The notes under the pieces were generated by a model. The model was not told the origin of the DNA. It made no database searches and saw nothing but the letters and a program-made list of their open reading frames with translations. From contig CAZXDL010000002.1 of NCBI GenBank assembly GCA_964639505.1, positions 62,001-126,000 on the forward strand: a DNA stretch of 64,000 bases, given 5' to 3'. The translations under genes and the position numbers were made by a program. Positions 7,784 through 15,414 of the stretch are shown here, one piece after another. The stretch is from CAZXDL01 sp964639505 (lineage in GTDB: Bacteria > Patescibacteriota > Saccharimonadia > Saccharimonadales > UBA4665). How positions within the stretch are numbered: the first letter of the stretch is position 1; the number at the start of each line of letters is the position of its first letter.

Positions 7784-8170
7784 ATGGCGCACATTCTACT
7801 TATCGAGCCTGACCGCATTCTGGCTGAAACTTATCGACAGACTTTAGAGCAAGCCGGTCATACAGTTTCGGTTTGTGCTGGTGCTCAAGCTGCTGTTTTA
7901 GCAGCCGATCAAGCCAAGCCAGACCTTGTGATTTTGGAACTACAGTTGGTTGAACATTCTGGCATTGAGTTTTTGTATGAGTTTAGATCTTATCCAGAAT
8001 GGCAAAACATCCCGGTTTTGATACATAGTCAGGTGCCATTGAGTGAATTTAGCGACAATCAAGAGTTGCTCAAAAATGAACTAAACGTTGCCAATTATCT
8101 TTATAAGCCGCAAACCAGCCTCAAGGCATTAATCGAGGAGATCACTAACTTATTGCCGGAAATTCCGTGA
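7784..8170 (+). CDS. Receiver-domain protein with Asp to Glu phospho-site
   Basis: A stand-alone 128-aa CheY-like fold (AHILLIEPDRILAETYRQTL...). The strand that normally ends in the phospho-Asp reads KPDLVILELQL, placing Glu52 at the acceptor position. The acid pair is reduced (EPD instead of EDD). The switch Ser (IHSQ) and the conserved Lys-Pro (LYKPQ) are kept. Glu here often mimics the phosphorylated state, so the domain may be locked on; this is inference. It directly follows the kinase-like gene and overlaps recO by 4 bases, suggesting a shared transcript with a repair gene. Confidence 0.85.
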   Translation: MAHILLIEPDRILAETYRQTLEQAGHTVSVCAGAQAAVLAADQAKPDLVILELQLVEHSGIEFLYEFRSYPEWQNIPVLIHSQVPLSEFSDNQELLKNELNVANYLYKPQTSLKALIEEITNLLPEIP

Positions 8171-8859
8171 AATCAGAACAAACCTTAGGCATTGTTTTGA
8201 GCCGAACTGATTATGGCGAAGCTGATCGCATTGTCACTGTAATAACTCCCGATAAAGGCAAGCGCCGCTTGATGGTAAAAGGGGCGCGACGCATGAAATC
8301 CAAAATGGCTGGTGGCATTGAGCTATTTAGTGTCAGTGAGCTCTCATACATAAAGGGTAGGGGCGACATAGATACCTTAATTTCGGCAAGGCTTGATAAA
8401 TATTATTCACAAATTGTTAACGACATCGATCGAGTACAGCTCGGCTATGAGCTGTTAAAAGTTTTAAATCGGGCAACTGAGGATGAACCAGAACCAGACT
8501 ATTTTGATCTGTTAAAATCTGCCCTCGCAGCGCTAGATAATTCGCAAATAGAAACGGAATTAATCAGACTCTGGTTTAACGCCCAGCTATTACGATTGGC
8601 CGGCCACACGCCTAATCTAAAAACAGATACAGACGGCAAAGCCCTAGCGGCGGAGTTGAAATATAACTTTGATTTTGAGGCTATGGCATTTAGCCAAAAT
8701 CCCAGTGGCCGTTACGACAGTAATCAAATCAAGTTTATTAGACTTCTGTTTGCGGGACATCAACCGGCCGTCATTAACAAAGTGCAGGGCTTAGACAAGC
8801 TTATGTCAGTATCGGCTCCTCTTATCCAAACTATGCTACAAGCCCATATTCGGATATAA
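8167..8859 (+). CDS. recO: DNA repair protein RecO
   Basis: RecO helps load RecA onto SSB-coated single-stranded DNA in the RecFOR pathway. The 230-aa protein has the N-terminal OB fold signature TLGIVLSRTDYGEADRIVTVITPDKGKRRLMVKGARR. A helical C-terminal domain follows, containing LIRLWFNAQLLRLAGHTPNL. The zinc-binding Cys residues found in many RecO proteins are absent. It starts at GTG inside the stop of the upstream receiver gene, so translation is probably coupled. Confidence 0.93.
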   Translation: MKSEQTLGIVLSRTDYGEADRIVTVITPDKGKRRLMVKGARRMKSKMAGGIELFSVSELSYIKGRGDIDTLISARLDKYYSQIVNDIDRVQLGYELLKVLNRATEDEPEPDYFDLLKSALAALDNSQIETELIRLWFNAQLLRLAGHTPNLKTDTDGKALAAELKYNFDFEAMAFSQNPSGRYDSNQIKFIRLLFAGHQPAVINKVQGLDKLMSVSAPLIQTMLQAHIRI

Positions 8860-8871
8860 TCTTAAACAATT

Positions 8872-10182
8872 ATGAGCGACGTAAAATTAGAAGATATTGT
8901 CAGCCTATGCAAACGCCGTGGCTTTATCTATCAGGGCAGTGAAATCTACGGCGGCTTAGCCGGTACATGGGACTACGGCCCACTCGGCGTTGCGCTGAAA
9001 CGAAACATTATGAATTTCTGGTGGAAGACTTTTGTCGAAGACCGCGACGACATGTATGGTGTCGACGCTGCCATCCTCATGAATCAAAAAGTCTGGCAGG
9101 CCAGCGGCCACGCCACCGGATTCAACGATCCAATGGTCGAGTGCGAAAACTGCCATTCGCGTTTGCGACAGGATCACATTGAAGGTGGCAAATGCCCAGT
9201 TTGCGGCAAAGATAAATTTAGCGAACCACGCCAGTTCAACATGATGTTTAAGACCAATGTTGGTCCACTCGAAGACGAGAATTCAATCAGTTATTTACGC
9301 CCCGAAACGGCCCAGGGAATATTCACGAATTATAAGAATATAGTAGATAGCTTCTATCCAGATTTGCCATTTGGTATCGCTCAGCAGGGCAAAGCCTTCC
9401 GCAACGAAATCAGCCCGCGCGACTTTGTCTTCCGCGCACGCGAATTCGAACAAATGGAAGTTGAATATTTCATCCATCCCGATCAGTGGGAAGCCAAGTT
9501 TGACGGCTGGGTGAAGGGAATTGAAATGTTCCTCAAACAGCTTGGTTTGCCAGAGGACAAAATACACAAACTTGAAGTACCAGAAAGCGACCGGGCGCAC
9601 TACAGCAAACGCACCATCGACTTCGAATACGATTTCCCAATTGGCAAAGAAGAGCTGCTGGGCTTGGCATATCGCACAAGCTTCGACCTTGATAACATCC
9701 AAAAAGCCACCGGCAAAAACATGGAATATCGCCCCAAAGACGGTGGCGATCCATTTGTGCCACACGTCATCGAACCAAGCTTTGGTGTAGAGCGAATGAT
9801 TATGGCAGTGCTATCTTCGGCCTACACAGAAGACGAAGTTAATGGCGAAAAGCGCAGTTACCTCAAACTACCCGAACACCTCGCACCGGTAAAAGTCGCC
9901 GTTTCACCTCTGTTAAAAAACAAGCCCGAGCTAGCCGCCAAAGCCCAAGAAGTCTACAAGTCTCTTAAAAAAGAATTCGGCAATGTCATGTGGGACGACA
10001 ACGGCAACATCGGCAAACGCTACCGTCGCCAAGACGAAATCGGCACGCCATACTGCGTCGTCATCGACTTCGACACCCTGGATGGCGACACCAAAGACAC
10101 CGTCACCGTCCGCCAGCGCGACACCACAAAACAAAAACGAGTAAAAATCGAGGACGTAAAAGCATTTGTCAGCAGATCTTGA
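8872..10182 (+). CDS. glyQS: Glycyl-tRNA synthetase, single-chain alpha2 type
   Basis: It charges tRNA-Gly. The 436-aa class II enzyme has the N-terminal GFIYQGSEIYGGLAGTWDYGPLG motif and a zinc ribbon with two Cys-X2-Cys pairs (CENCHSRL and CPVCGK, about residues 94-113). The motif 2/3 regions include LRPETAQGIF, PFGIAQQGKAFRNEISPRDF and a C-terminal PSFGVERMIMAVL. The anticodon-binding domain runs from about residue 340. This is the eukaryote/Firmicutes-type homodimer rather than the alpha2beta2 GlyQ/GlyS form. A TATAAT box (8855-8860) ends 11 bases before the ATG, so the leader is only about 4 nt. The plus strand is notably C-rich here. Confidence 0.96.
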   Translation: MSDVKLEDIVSLCKRRGFIYQGSEIYGGLAGTWDYGPLGVALKRNIMNFWWKTFVEDRDDMYGVDAAILMNQKVWQASGHATGFNDPMVECENCHSRLRQDHIEGGKCPVCGKDKFSEPRQFNMMFKTNVGPLEDENSISYLRPETAQGIFTNYKNIVDSFYPDLPFGIAQQGKAFRNEISPRDFVFRAREFEQMEVEYFIHPDQWEAKFDGWVKGIEMFLKQLGLPEDKIHKLEVPESDRAHYSKRTIDFEYDFPIGKEELLGLAYRTSFDLDNIQKATGKNMEYRPKDGGDPFVPHVIEPSFGVERMIMAVLSSAYTEDEVNGEKRSYLKLPEHLAPVKVAVSPLLKNKPELAAKAQEVYKSLKKEFGNVMWDDNGNIGKRYRRQDEIGTPYCVVIDFDTLDGDTKDTVTVRQRDTTKQKRVKIEDVKAFVSRS

Positions 10183-10271
10183 TTCTTAAATAGTTATTAA
10201 ATTTGGTTAGAAAAAATTGACGGGTTTTGTCTGATGGGCGCATGATGGTCTCCACTAATTCAGGAGGTTTC

Positions 10272-10850
10272 ATGAAAAAATCCAAACGAATCCGCGGGCT
10301 CAAGCGCTCAATATTGATTTCGACTTTGTTGGTGGGTTTGGCGGGAGGTGCGGCCTTTGCAGTTTTGCAGAGCCAACAAGATACTCTGACTAGTAACAGC
10401 ATTTCAACAGCCAGCGCTAATCTGACTGTCAGTAATGACAATATCGTTTATGCAGATTCGCGGCCTGGTTATAGTTTCACGAATATCATTCCAGGTGGTG
10501 CTGCGGTGCCGGCGGCAGGGCAGCCATTTTTTCTCAAAAATACCGGTGGCACGCCGCTGGGGATTAAATTTATGGTCAGCAATACTCCGACTGGCACAGC
10601 AGGGATTGATCTTAGTAAGGTAGATGTTTTGTTAACTACCGTTGCAAGCGGAAACCCAGTGCAAACCTTCTCGTTGCAATCTCTGATAAGTAGCTATGCT
10701 AGTGGTGGCATTGCCGTGACTGGTAGTAACATTGATCCGGGTAATTTCCAGCAATATAAGCTGCAGGTTTCGATGACGAGCGATGCCATGTCGGGTTCCA
10801 GTGCCTCGATCGGTAACATCGACTTTGCTTTCAGAGGTTTTGCACAATAG
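10272..10850 (+). CDS. TasA/camelysin-like secreted protein
   Basis: A 192-aa protein with a basic N-terminus and a signal peptide or anchor (LISTLLVGLAGGAAFAVLQSQ). The mature domain is Ser/Thr/Gly-rich and beta-type: SANLTVSNDN near the start, then FFLKNTGGTPLGIKFMVSN. These two features are characteristic of the TasA/CalY (SipW-dependent) group, whose members form surface or biofilm fibres. The ATG at 10272 is chosen over 10227 because CAGGAGG lies at the right distance upstream and a charged signal peptide follows at once. No dedicated SipW-type signal peptidase is seen nearby. It is likely monocistronic. Confidence 0.75.
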   Translation: MKKSKRIRGLKRSILISTLLVGLAGGAAFAVLQSQQDTLTSNSISTASANLTVSNDNIVYADSRPGYSFTNIIPGGAAVPAAGQPFFLKNTGGTPLGIKFMVSNTPTGTAGIDLSKVDVLLTTVASGNPVQTFSLQSLISSYASGGIAVTGSNIDPGNFQQYKLQVSMTSDAMSGSSASIGNIDFAFRGFAQ

Positions 10851-10880
10851 GACAGGGTCGACACTCTATAGGCTCGCCGA

Positions 10881-10914
10881 CTTAACAAATATCGCATATA
10901 ACAAATATGTTAAG
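10881..10914. promoter_or_regulatory. Palindromic operator candidate upstream of XRE regulator
   Basis: Inverted arms CTTAACA (10881-10887) and TGTTAAG (10908-10914), with a direct repeat ACAAATAT at 10885-10892 and 10901-10908 between them. The site is AT-rich and about 40 bases before the XRE gene, as expected for autoregulation. Confidence 0.5.
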
Positions 10915-10953
10915 TTGCGGAAAGAATAGAGACACTGCTCAAACGAGGCAACC

Positions 10954-11172
10954 ATGCACCCCTTAAACCAAGAGAAACAAGACCGGCTATGGTTAATGAC
11001 TATCATGCAGGACTTACGCAAAGAACTCTGGATCAGCCAAGAGGAGCTGGCCGAGTGCTTGGGTATCCATCAGGCGGCGGTTTCTAGGATCGAGTGTGGA
11101 CGGGCAAATCCGAGTTTTTTGTTGCTAATGAAAATCGCCAGACTCGCGAATAAGAAGATTGACTTCGTGTAA
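10954..11172 (+). CDS. XRE-family helix-turn-helix regulator
   Basis: This 72-aa protein is essentially one Cro/C1-type HTH: LRKELWISQEELAECLGIHQAAVSRIECGRANPSFLLLMKIARLANKKIDF. The recognition helix is IHQAAVSRIE. There is no other domain, so it binds DNA as a minimal repressor or activator. A weak SD (CGAGG) precedes the ATG, and a palindrome lies about 40-70 bases upstream. The following NYN nuclease gene has its own -10 box overlapping the end of this gene. The pairing resembles antitoxin-toxin layouts, but nothing else supports that. Confidence 0.85.
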   Translation: MHPLNQEKQDRLWLMTIMQDLRKELWISQEELAECLGIHQAAVSRIECGRANPSFLLLMKIARLANKKIDFV

Positions 11173-11187
11173 TGCTAAACTGTAGGC

Positions 11188-11748
11188 ATGAGAAGACGGT
11201 CAAAAAAGCCAAATACATACGCTTTTATCGATAGCCAAAATCTTAACCTAGGTACGCAGCGCATGGGTTGGAAGCTGGATTGGCGCAAATTCAGGCAGTA
11301 CTTGGCTGACAAGCACGGTGTCACAAAAGCCTATATGTTTATCGGCTATATGAGCGAAAACGAGTCGCTGTATGAATATATGCACGAGCTTGGCTTCTTG
11401 GTAGTGCTCAAGCCAACTGTCGATGTTCAGGCCCAGCCCGAAGGCGAAAAGTCAGACAAGAAAGCTGGCGATGAAAAAGAAAAACCCGGCATTAAAGGAA
11501 ACGTAGATGCCGAGCTTGTGCTGTACGCAATGAAGGAACTGCCCAATTACAGTAAGGCTATTATCGTTTCGGGTGACGGAGATTTCTTTAGTCTAGCCGA
11601 GTATTTAGAAGAGAAGGGCAAGCTGGCTCATATCTTGACACCCAATTGGCAGTACTCCAGCTTGCTTAAAACATTTGAGTCCAAGATAATTAGAATGGAC
11701 CAAATGCGCAAAGAATTAACTTATCACGATCGGAAAAAGAAAAAATGA
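11188..11748 (+). CDS. NYN-domain (PIN-like) RNase-type protein
   Basis: A 186-aa protein with the NYN/LabA fold. The first acidic strand is NTYAFIDSQNLNLG. A central KGNVDAELVLYAMKELP supplies the second Asp, and IIVSGDGDFFSLAEYLEEKG supplies the SGDGDF acid cluster. NYN proteins are metal-dependent ribonucleases related to PIN domains. A Lys/Glu-rich insert (about 88-108) replaces a loop, and the C-terminus is strongly basic. TGC-TAAACT (11176-11181) ends 6 bases before the ATG: an extended -10 promoter and a leaderless mRNA. The next gene overlaps by 4 bases. Confidence 0.88.
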   Translation: MRRRSKKPNTYAFIDSQNLNLGTQRMGWKLDWRKFRQYLADKHGVTKAYMFIGYMSENESLYEYMHELGFLVVLKPTVDVQAQPEGEKSDKKAGDEKEKPGIKGNVDAELVLYAMKELPNYSKAIIVSGDGDFFSLAEYLEEKGKLAHILTPNWQYSSLLKTFESKIIRMDQMRKELTYHDRKKKK

Positions 11749-12335
11749 AAGATGTTGCCTTAGTATTATCGGCTCTGATTAGTATCTTGTGTGTCGTGCC
11801 GTATTGCCTAGACATCATAAAACATAAAACCAAACCTAATCTTGTTTCATGGATTACCTGGACGCTTCTAACTGGGATCGTCATGGCCGCCCAGATCGCG
11901 GAGGGGGAGTATCGGGCAGCTGTTTTTTCGGCCGGCCTGACAGCGGCAACTGGCTTGGTTGTGGTATTAGGCCTCTGGCACGGCTATGTTAAATATACCC
12001 AGTTTGATGTCATCTGTCAGATGCTAGCGGTGCTGGGAATAATACTTTGGCAGGTTTTCGATGATCCTTTAATCGCGCTTTATGTCAGTATTGGTGTTGA
12101 TTTTATTGGCTTACTTCCAACCCTGCGCCACTCTTGGCAAAAGCCATTCGAAGAAACCTGGCAGACATTTGCAATCGGAGCTCTCGCTCCGGTTTTTGGC
12201 TTTTTCGCGCTAGATAATTTTTCTCAACTTAACACCAGTTACCTAATCTATGTGCTGCTGGCTGACATCGCATTGACTACCACGATACTTTACCGCCGAT
12301 CGGTGATGCCATCAGTTCAAAAAGCCGTCTCATAA
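11745..12335 (+). CDS. Multi-pass membrane protein, PQ-loop-like
   Basis: A 196-aa protein with six or seven hydrophobic helices. The first repeat, LISILCVVPYCLDIIKHKTKPNLVSWITW, looks like the PQ-loop/SemiSWEET pattern (helix, P-Y/Q, short basic loop, K-P-N-x-x-S-W), and IGLLPTLRHSWQKP may be a second copy. PQ-loop proteins are small-solute carriers or receptors; the assignment rests on pattern only. ATGA coupling to the NYN gene indicates one transcript. Confidence 0.6.
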   Translation: MKDVALVLSALISILCVVPYCLDIIKHKTKPNLVSWITWTLLTGIVMAAQIAEGEYRAAVFSAGLTAATGLVVVLGLWHGYVKYTQFDVICQMLAVLGIILWQVFDDPLIALYVSIGVDFIGLLPTLRHSWQKPFEETWQTFAIGALAPVFGFFALDNFSQLNTSYLIYVLLADIALTTTILYRRSVMPSVQKAVS

Positions 12336-12409
12336 TTTGCGGGCTGGGCGTATAATATAGCTAACACCAAGATCTCAAAGTCTTATTATTATAATTTTAG
12401 GAGGGCGCT

Positions 12410-12790
12410 ATGTTAAGCGATCAAGACGTTATGGCAGTTGTGGCTGTAAAAGACATGGAGGCGGCAGCAAAGTATTATGGAGACACACTTGGCTTGTCCG
12501 TCGGCATGGAGTCGCCTGGGGGTACGTATTATAAATCCGGTAACACCGGGATTTTTGTATATCCTTCGCCACAATTCGCTGGCACCAACAAGGCAACAGC
12601 AGCGGCTTGGAATGTTGAAGATGTGGACGGAGTAGTTGGGGCGTTAAAATCGAAAGGCGTTAGCTTTGAGCACTACGATCTGCCCGGCGCAACCCTCGAA
12701 GGCGATGTACATGTAATGGGTGAGATGAGAGCTGCCTGGTTTACTGATCCTGATGGTAATATTTTGAATATTGTTAATAATCCCAGCTAA
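12410..12790 (+). CDS. VOC / glyoxalase-fold protein
   Basis: A 126-aa protein with two beta-alpha-beta-beta-beta modules: VVAVKDMEAAAKYYGDTLGLSVG at the start and AAWFTDPDGNILNIVN at the end, both hallmark vicinal-oxygen-chelate strings. Members bind a metal and act as glyoxalases, dioxygenases or antibiotic-binding proteins; the substrate here is not predictable. TATAAT at 12351-12356 gives a leader of about 45 nt with a strong AGGAGGG site. It probably forms an operon with the flavodoxin-like and MBL genes (gaps 20 and 0 bases). Confidence 0.85.
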   Translation: MLSDQDVMAVVAVKDMEAAAKYYGDTLGLSVGMESPGGTYYKSGNTGIFVYPSPQFAGTNKATAAAWNVEDVDGVVGALKSKGVSFEHYDLPGATLEGDVHVMGEMRAAWFTDPDGNILNIVNNPS

Positions 12791-12810
12791 CTAAATCCAA
12801 AGGAGAAACA

Positions 12811-13533
12811 ATGCCAGATAAAAAATTCGCTGGTTTAAAGGCAGTATTTTTTAACGGAACGCTAGCGAAATCACCCGAGCCGAGCCATACTGAAAAATTA
12901 ATTAACATCAGTACAGCCATCATGCAGAAGCATGGCGTCAAGACAGAGGTAATCCGAGCGATCGATCATGATATCGCTGTCGGGGTTTGGCCTGATATGC
13001 GTGAGCATGGCTATAAGACTGATGAGTGGCCCGAGATTTTTAAACGGGTCATGGAGGCCGACATTCTGGTGTTAGCCGGTCCGATCTGGTTGGGCGACAA
13101 TAGCAGCGAAACCAAAAAAGTCATAGAGCGACTCTATGCCTGCTCAAGCATTCTCAACAAGCAAGGCCAATATGCATTTTATGGGAAGGTCGGTGGCTGC
13201 CTGATCACTGGTAACGAAGACGGTATCAAGCACTGCGCCATGAATGTCTTATATAGTTTGCAACACCTTGGCTACAGTATTCCTCCTCAGGCAGATGCTG
13301 GCTGGATCGGCGAGGCTGGCCCCGGCGCGAGTTATGGCGATCCTGGCCCAGACGGCAAGCCGACCGGTTTTGACAATGACTTTACTAATCGTAATACTAC
13401 TTTCATGACTTGGAATCTAATGCATCTCGCCAAACTACTAAAAGACAATGGCGGGATTCCGGCCGAGGGTAATCAGCGATCCGAGTGGGATGCTGGCGCC
13501 AGATTTGACTTCGCCAATCCGGAGTATCGCTAA
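12811..13533 (+). CDS. NADPH-dependent FMN reductase / flavodoxin-like protein
   Basis: A 240-aa flavodoxin fold. The first strand and FMN phosphate loop are KAVFFNGTLAKSPEPSHTEKLI, followed by ADILVLAGPIWLGDNSSETKKVIERL, the family's typical P-I-W-x-G second FMN loop. Relatives reduce FMN, quinones or azo compounds with NAD(P)H. AAAGGAGAAAC before the ATG is an excellent ribosome site. It lies between the VOC and MBL genes, and together they resemble a small detoxification or redox operon; this is inference. Confidence 0.85.
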   Translation: MPDKKFAGLKAVFFNGTLAKSPEPSHTEKLINISTAIMQKHGVKTEVIRAIDHDIAVGVWPDMREHGYKTDEWPEIFKRVMEADILVLAGPIWLGDNSSETKKVIERLYACSSILNKQGQYAFYGKVGGCLITGNEDGIKHCAMNVLYSLQHLGYSIPPQADAGWIGEAGPGASYGDPGPDGKPTGFDNDFTNRNTTFMTWNLMHLAKLLKDNGGIPAEGNQRSEWDAGARFDFANPEYR

Positions 13534-14181
13534 ATGAGAGTAACGAAATTTGTCCACTCCTGCGTACTAGTTGAAACGGCTCAGCGAGTTGCGATCTTTG
13601 ACCCGGGAGCATTCAGCGTCAATGCGGTTGATATCACACGAATCGAGCGACTCGATGACATTCTAATCACTCACGCTCACCCAGATCACATGGACGCGGC
13701 CTTAATCAAGCAGCTCACCCTAAAGTTTCCTCAGGCTAAAATTACCGGTACGTCAGAGGTCAGGGTTGCACTGGGGCAGGCTGGAATCACTTCAAGCGAT
13801 CAGGCCCCTGAGGAATATGTTAAGTTTTTTAAAGCCCCACATGAATCAGTTGAACCAATATTTCCGCAGCCCGAAGAAAATGGGATCCACTTTCTTGATG
13901 TATTCACGGACCCTGGCGATTGCCACAATTTCAAAGATACAAAAGCGGTGCTGGCACTACCAATTAGTGGTCCATGGGGTAGCACTATTAAAGCGATCAA
14001 CCTCGCGCTCAAACTTAAACCTAAATATGTGATTCCTATACATGACTGGCACATGAAAGATGAGTCGCGCCTTATGTTTTACGATATCTTTGAAAGAGTG
14101 CTTGGTGAGCAGGGGATCAAATTCTTCAAAATGGAAACAGGTGTGCCGGTTGAAATCCCTGTTGAACCCGCCAGCAAATAA
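13534..14181 (+). CDS. Metallo-beta-lactamase-fold hydrolase (UlaG-like)
   Basis: A 215-aa protein whose key motif ITHAHPDHMDAAL (HxHxDH, about residues 46-58) is the di-metal site of the MBL superfamily. A later Asp-containing strand and VIPIHDWHMKD supply further ligands. The opening RVTKFVHSCVLVETAQRVAIFDPGAFSV matches the UlaG/YcjG-like branch. The physiological substrate is unknown. The ATG abuts the upstream stop (TAAATG), so it is the third gene of the VOC-flavodoxin-MBL operon. Confidence 0.88.
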   Translation: MRVTKFVHSCVLVETAQRVAIFDPGAFSVNAVDITRIERLDDILITHAHPDHMDAALIKQLTLKFPQAKITGTSEVRVALGQAGITSSDQAPEEYVKFFKAPHESVEPIFPQPEENGIHFLDVFTDPGDCHNFKDTKAVLALPISGPWGSTIKAINLALKLKPKYVIPIHDWHMKDESRLMFYDIFERVLGEQGIKFFKMETGVPVEIPVEPASK

Positions 14182-14200
14182 TACCTCCACAAACAGAACC

Positions 14201-14229
14201 TTGACAAAAACGCTAATGTTTGCTAGAGT
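14201..14229 (+). promoter_or_regulatory. Near-consensus promoter, leaderless gene
   Basis: TTGACA (14201-14206), 17 bases, TAGAGT (14224-14229). Six bases later lies the ATG at 14236. An in-frame ATG at 14230 falls inside the promoter-start interval and is less likely to be transcribed. Confidence 0.8.
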
Positions 14230-14235
14230 ATGTTT

Positions 14236-14526
14236 ATGGCAAATAAAACAAAAAATAAAAGTACAGCCAATCAGATCCAGAGTCTCGCCGCTAACGCTGG
14301 CTTGCTTCTGATGACGGCAGCCGCTACTACGTTAATGGTCGAAGTGCCTGAGCACAACGATAAGCGAGCGGTGCTTGTACCGCAGCCAGCCTATTCAGCA
14401 CCCGGCCAAATTGCTGAAAACGAGATGCCTGGCAATTCGATGCGCCGCGAAAGGGAAGAAACCGGCCCGCACTACGTCAGCTACAGTGTAGCTCAGCGAA
14501 CTCCCGGCCGGACCGGCAAATTTTAA
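14236..14526 (+). CDS. Unknown small protein with one hydrophobic segment
   Basis: A 96-aa protein with a Lys/Asn/Gln-rich N-terminus, one moderately hydrophobic Ala/Thr-rich segment (SLAANAGLLLMTAAATTLMV, about 14-33) and a polar Pro/Arg-rich tail. The segment could be a signal anchor. No family is recognised. The start at 14236 is chosen because it coincides with the predicted transcription start. It is followed 38 bases later by another leaderless gene with a similar plan (polar start, Ala-rich hydrophobic segment, Pro-rich tail), which hints at related roles. Confidence 0.65.
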   Translation: MANKTKNKSTANQIQSLAANAGLLLMTAAATTLMVEVPEHNDKRAVLVPQPAYSAPGQIAENEMPGNSMRREREETGPHYVSYSVAQRTPGRTGKF

Positions 14527-14528
14527 GC

Positions 14529-14557
14529 TTGACCATTTTAAAATAATATGATAGGAT
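14529..14557 (+). promoter_or_regulatory. Promoter, leaderless gene
   Basis: TTGACC (14529-14534), 17 bases, TAGGAT (14552-14557), 7 bases to the ATG at 14565. Confidence 0.75.
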
Positions 14558-14564
14558 AATAACC

Positions 14565-15260
14565 ATGAAAAGCCCCGACACAACAATCACACCAACAATC
14601 GATAAAGACCAAAGCCCAACGGTTCAAGCTAGTTCAAGGCCTGCAGCAACGCTGTTAAAGGCTCGACGTATGGCTATTGGTAAAAATGATGCTGGCGAAT
14701 CAAAGGCAAAAGGCATGTCGCTTGCTGATATAAAAGTTGAAGGCAACAAAGCGCTCGCTGCCCTTGCAGCAGCTGGCACGATTGCCGTCGGGATGGCCGG
14801 TGCAGCCGTAGTTGCAACTCGTCATGCTGAAGGTGCAGCAGCTACCGGCGGTAGCGATGAACCTGAAAAAGGGCAAGTGGCTGCTCCAACAGGTAAATAT
14901 GCTGAGCAAGCAGGGAATGTCGAAGCTAACAAGGCGCATAACGCTGCTGTAGAGCGAGTAAGCGCCGACCGTGACGCCGAGAAAGACGGCGCAGTTATCG
15001 AAACAATCGGTGGTGATGACGGTAGGTATATATCAGAGGGAACAGCAGCTATAGCTCGTGGCGAGGCTCCAGCCCAAGAAGTACCGCCTGCAACTGCTGA
15101 TACAGGTGCTACACCTGTTCAAGTTAGCCCAGAACCTACATCTGAATCTCCTTTTCAATCAGGCAAACCAAATCAGATAGCTCCCGTCGAGTCAGGTAGT
15201 TTACCTCTGCCACCTGAGGCGCCTTCACACGATTTGCCAACATTTCCCGTAGGTGGCTAA
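14565..15260 (+). CDS. Unknown protein with central hydrophobic segment and Pro-rich tail
   Basis: A 231-aa low-complexity protein. A polar, basic N-terminal half (1-58) precedes an Ala/Gly-rich hydrophobic stretch (ALAALAAAGTIAVGMAGAAVVAT, about 67-89) that could span the membrane once. The remaining ~140 residues are acidic and Pro/Glu/Ala-rich, probably disordered and outside the cell if the segment is an anchor. No catalytic motif or named family is seen. The promoter makes it leaderless and monocistronic, and a clear terminator follows at 15331. Confidence 0.7.
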   Translation: MKSPDTTITPTIDKDQSPTVQASSRPAATLLKARRMAIGKNDAGESKAKGMSLADIKVEGNKALAALAAAGTIAVGMAGAAVVATRHAEGAAATGGSDEPEKGQVAAPTGKYAEQAGNVEANKAHNAAVERVSADRDAEKDGAVIETIGGDDGRYISEGTAAIARGEAPAQEVPPATADTGATPVQVSPEPTSESPFQSGKPNQIAPVESGSLPLPPEAPSHDLPTFPVGG

Positions 15261-15323
15261 TAGCGTAAGCGTATAAGCTGTGGACACTACATGCAGCGTA
15301 GTGGCCAGTACCTCTGAAAAAAC

Positions 15324-15332
15324 TGTGGATAA
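15324..15332 (-). promoter_or_regulatory. Perfect DnaA-box sequence
   Basis: Plus-strand TGTGGATAA is the complement of TTATCCACA, the strict DnaA box. It lies within a 14-base string AACTGTGGATAAGT that recurs exactly at 23897-23910. Confidence 0.4.
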
Positions 15333-15357
15333 GTGGTGTCATAAACACCACTTTTTT
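15331..15357 (+). terminator. Intrinsic terminator before the dcw cluster
   Basis: AAGTGGTGT / ACACCACTT stem with a 5-base loop, running into TTTTTT (15352-15357). It ends the 14565-15260 transcript and isolates the mraZ promoter region. Confidence 0.85.
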
Positions 15358-15384
15358 AGTGCTATTTCTATTGCAGGGGGTTAT

Positions 15385-15414
15385 AGTGGGTAGTACACTC
15401 TTGGGAGTGGGTAG
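15385..15414 (+). promoter_or_regulatory. MraZ-box-like repeats upstream of mraZ
   Basis: AGTGGGTAG occurs at 15385-15393 and 15406-15414 (21 bases apart, two helical turns), with a further TGGG at 15402-15405. MraZ of other bacteria binds clustered TGGG-type direct repeats in its own promoter, so this is the expected autoregulatory site. Confidence 0.65.

Noticed and set aside
12811..14181. Horizontally acquired antibiotic-resistance operon (MBL + VOC)
   Set aside because: The MBL protein is UlaG-like rather than a lactamase, and base composition and spacing match the neighbours.
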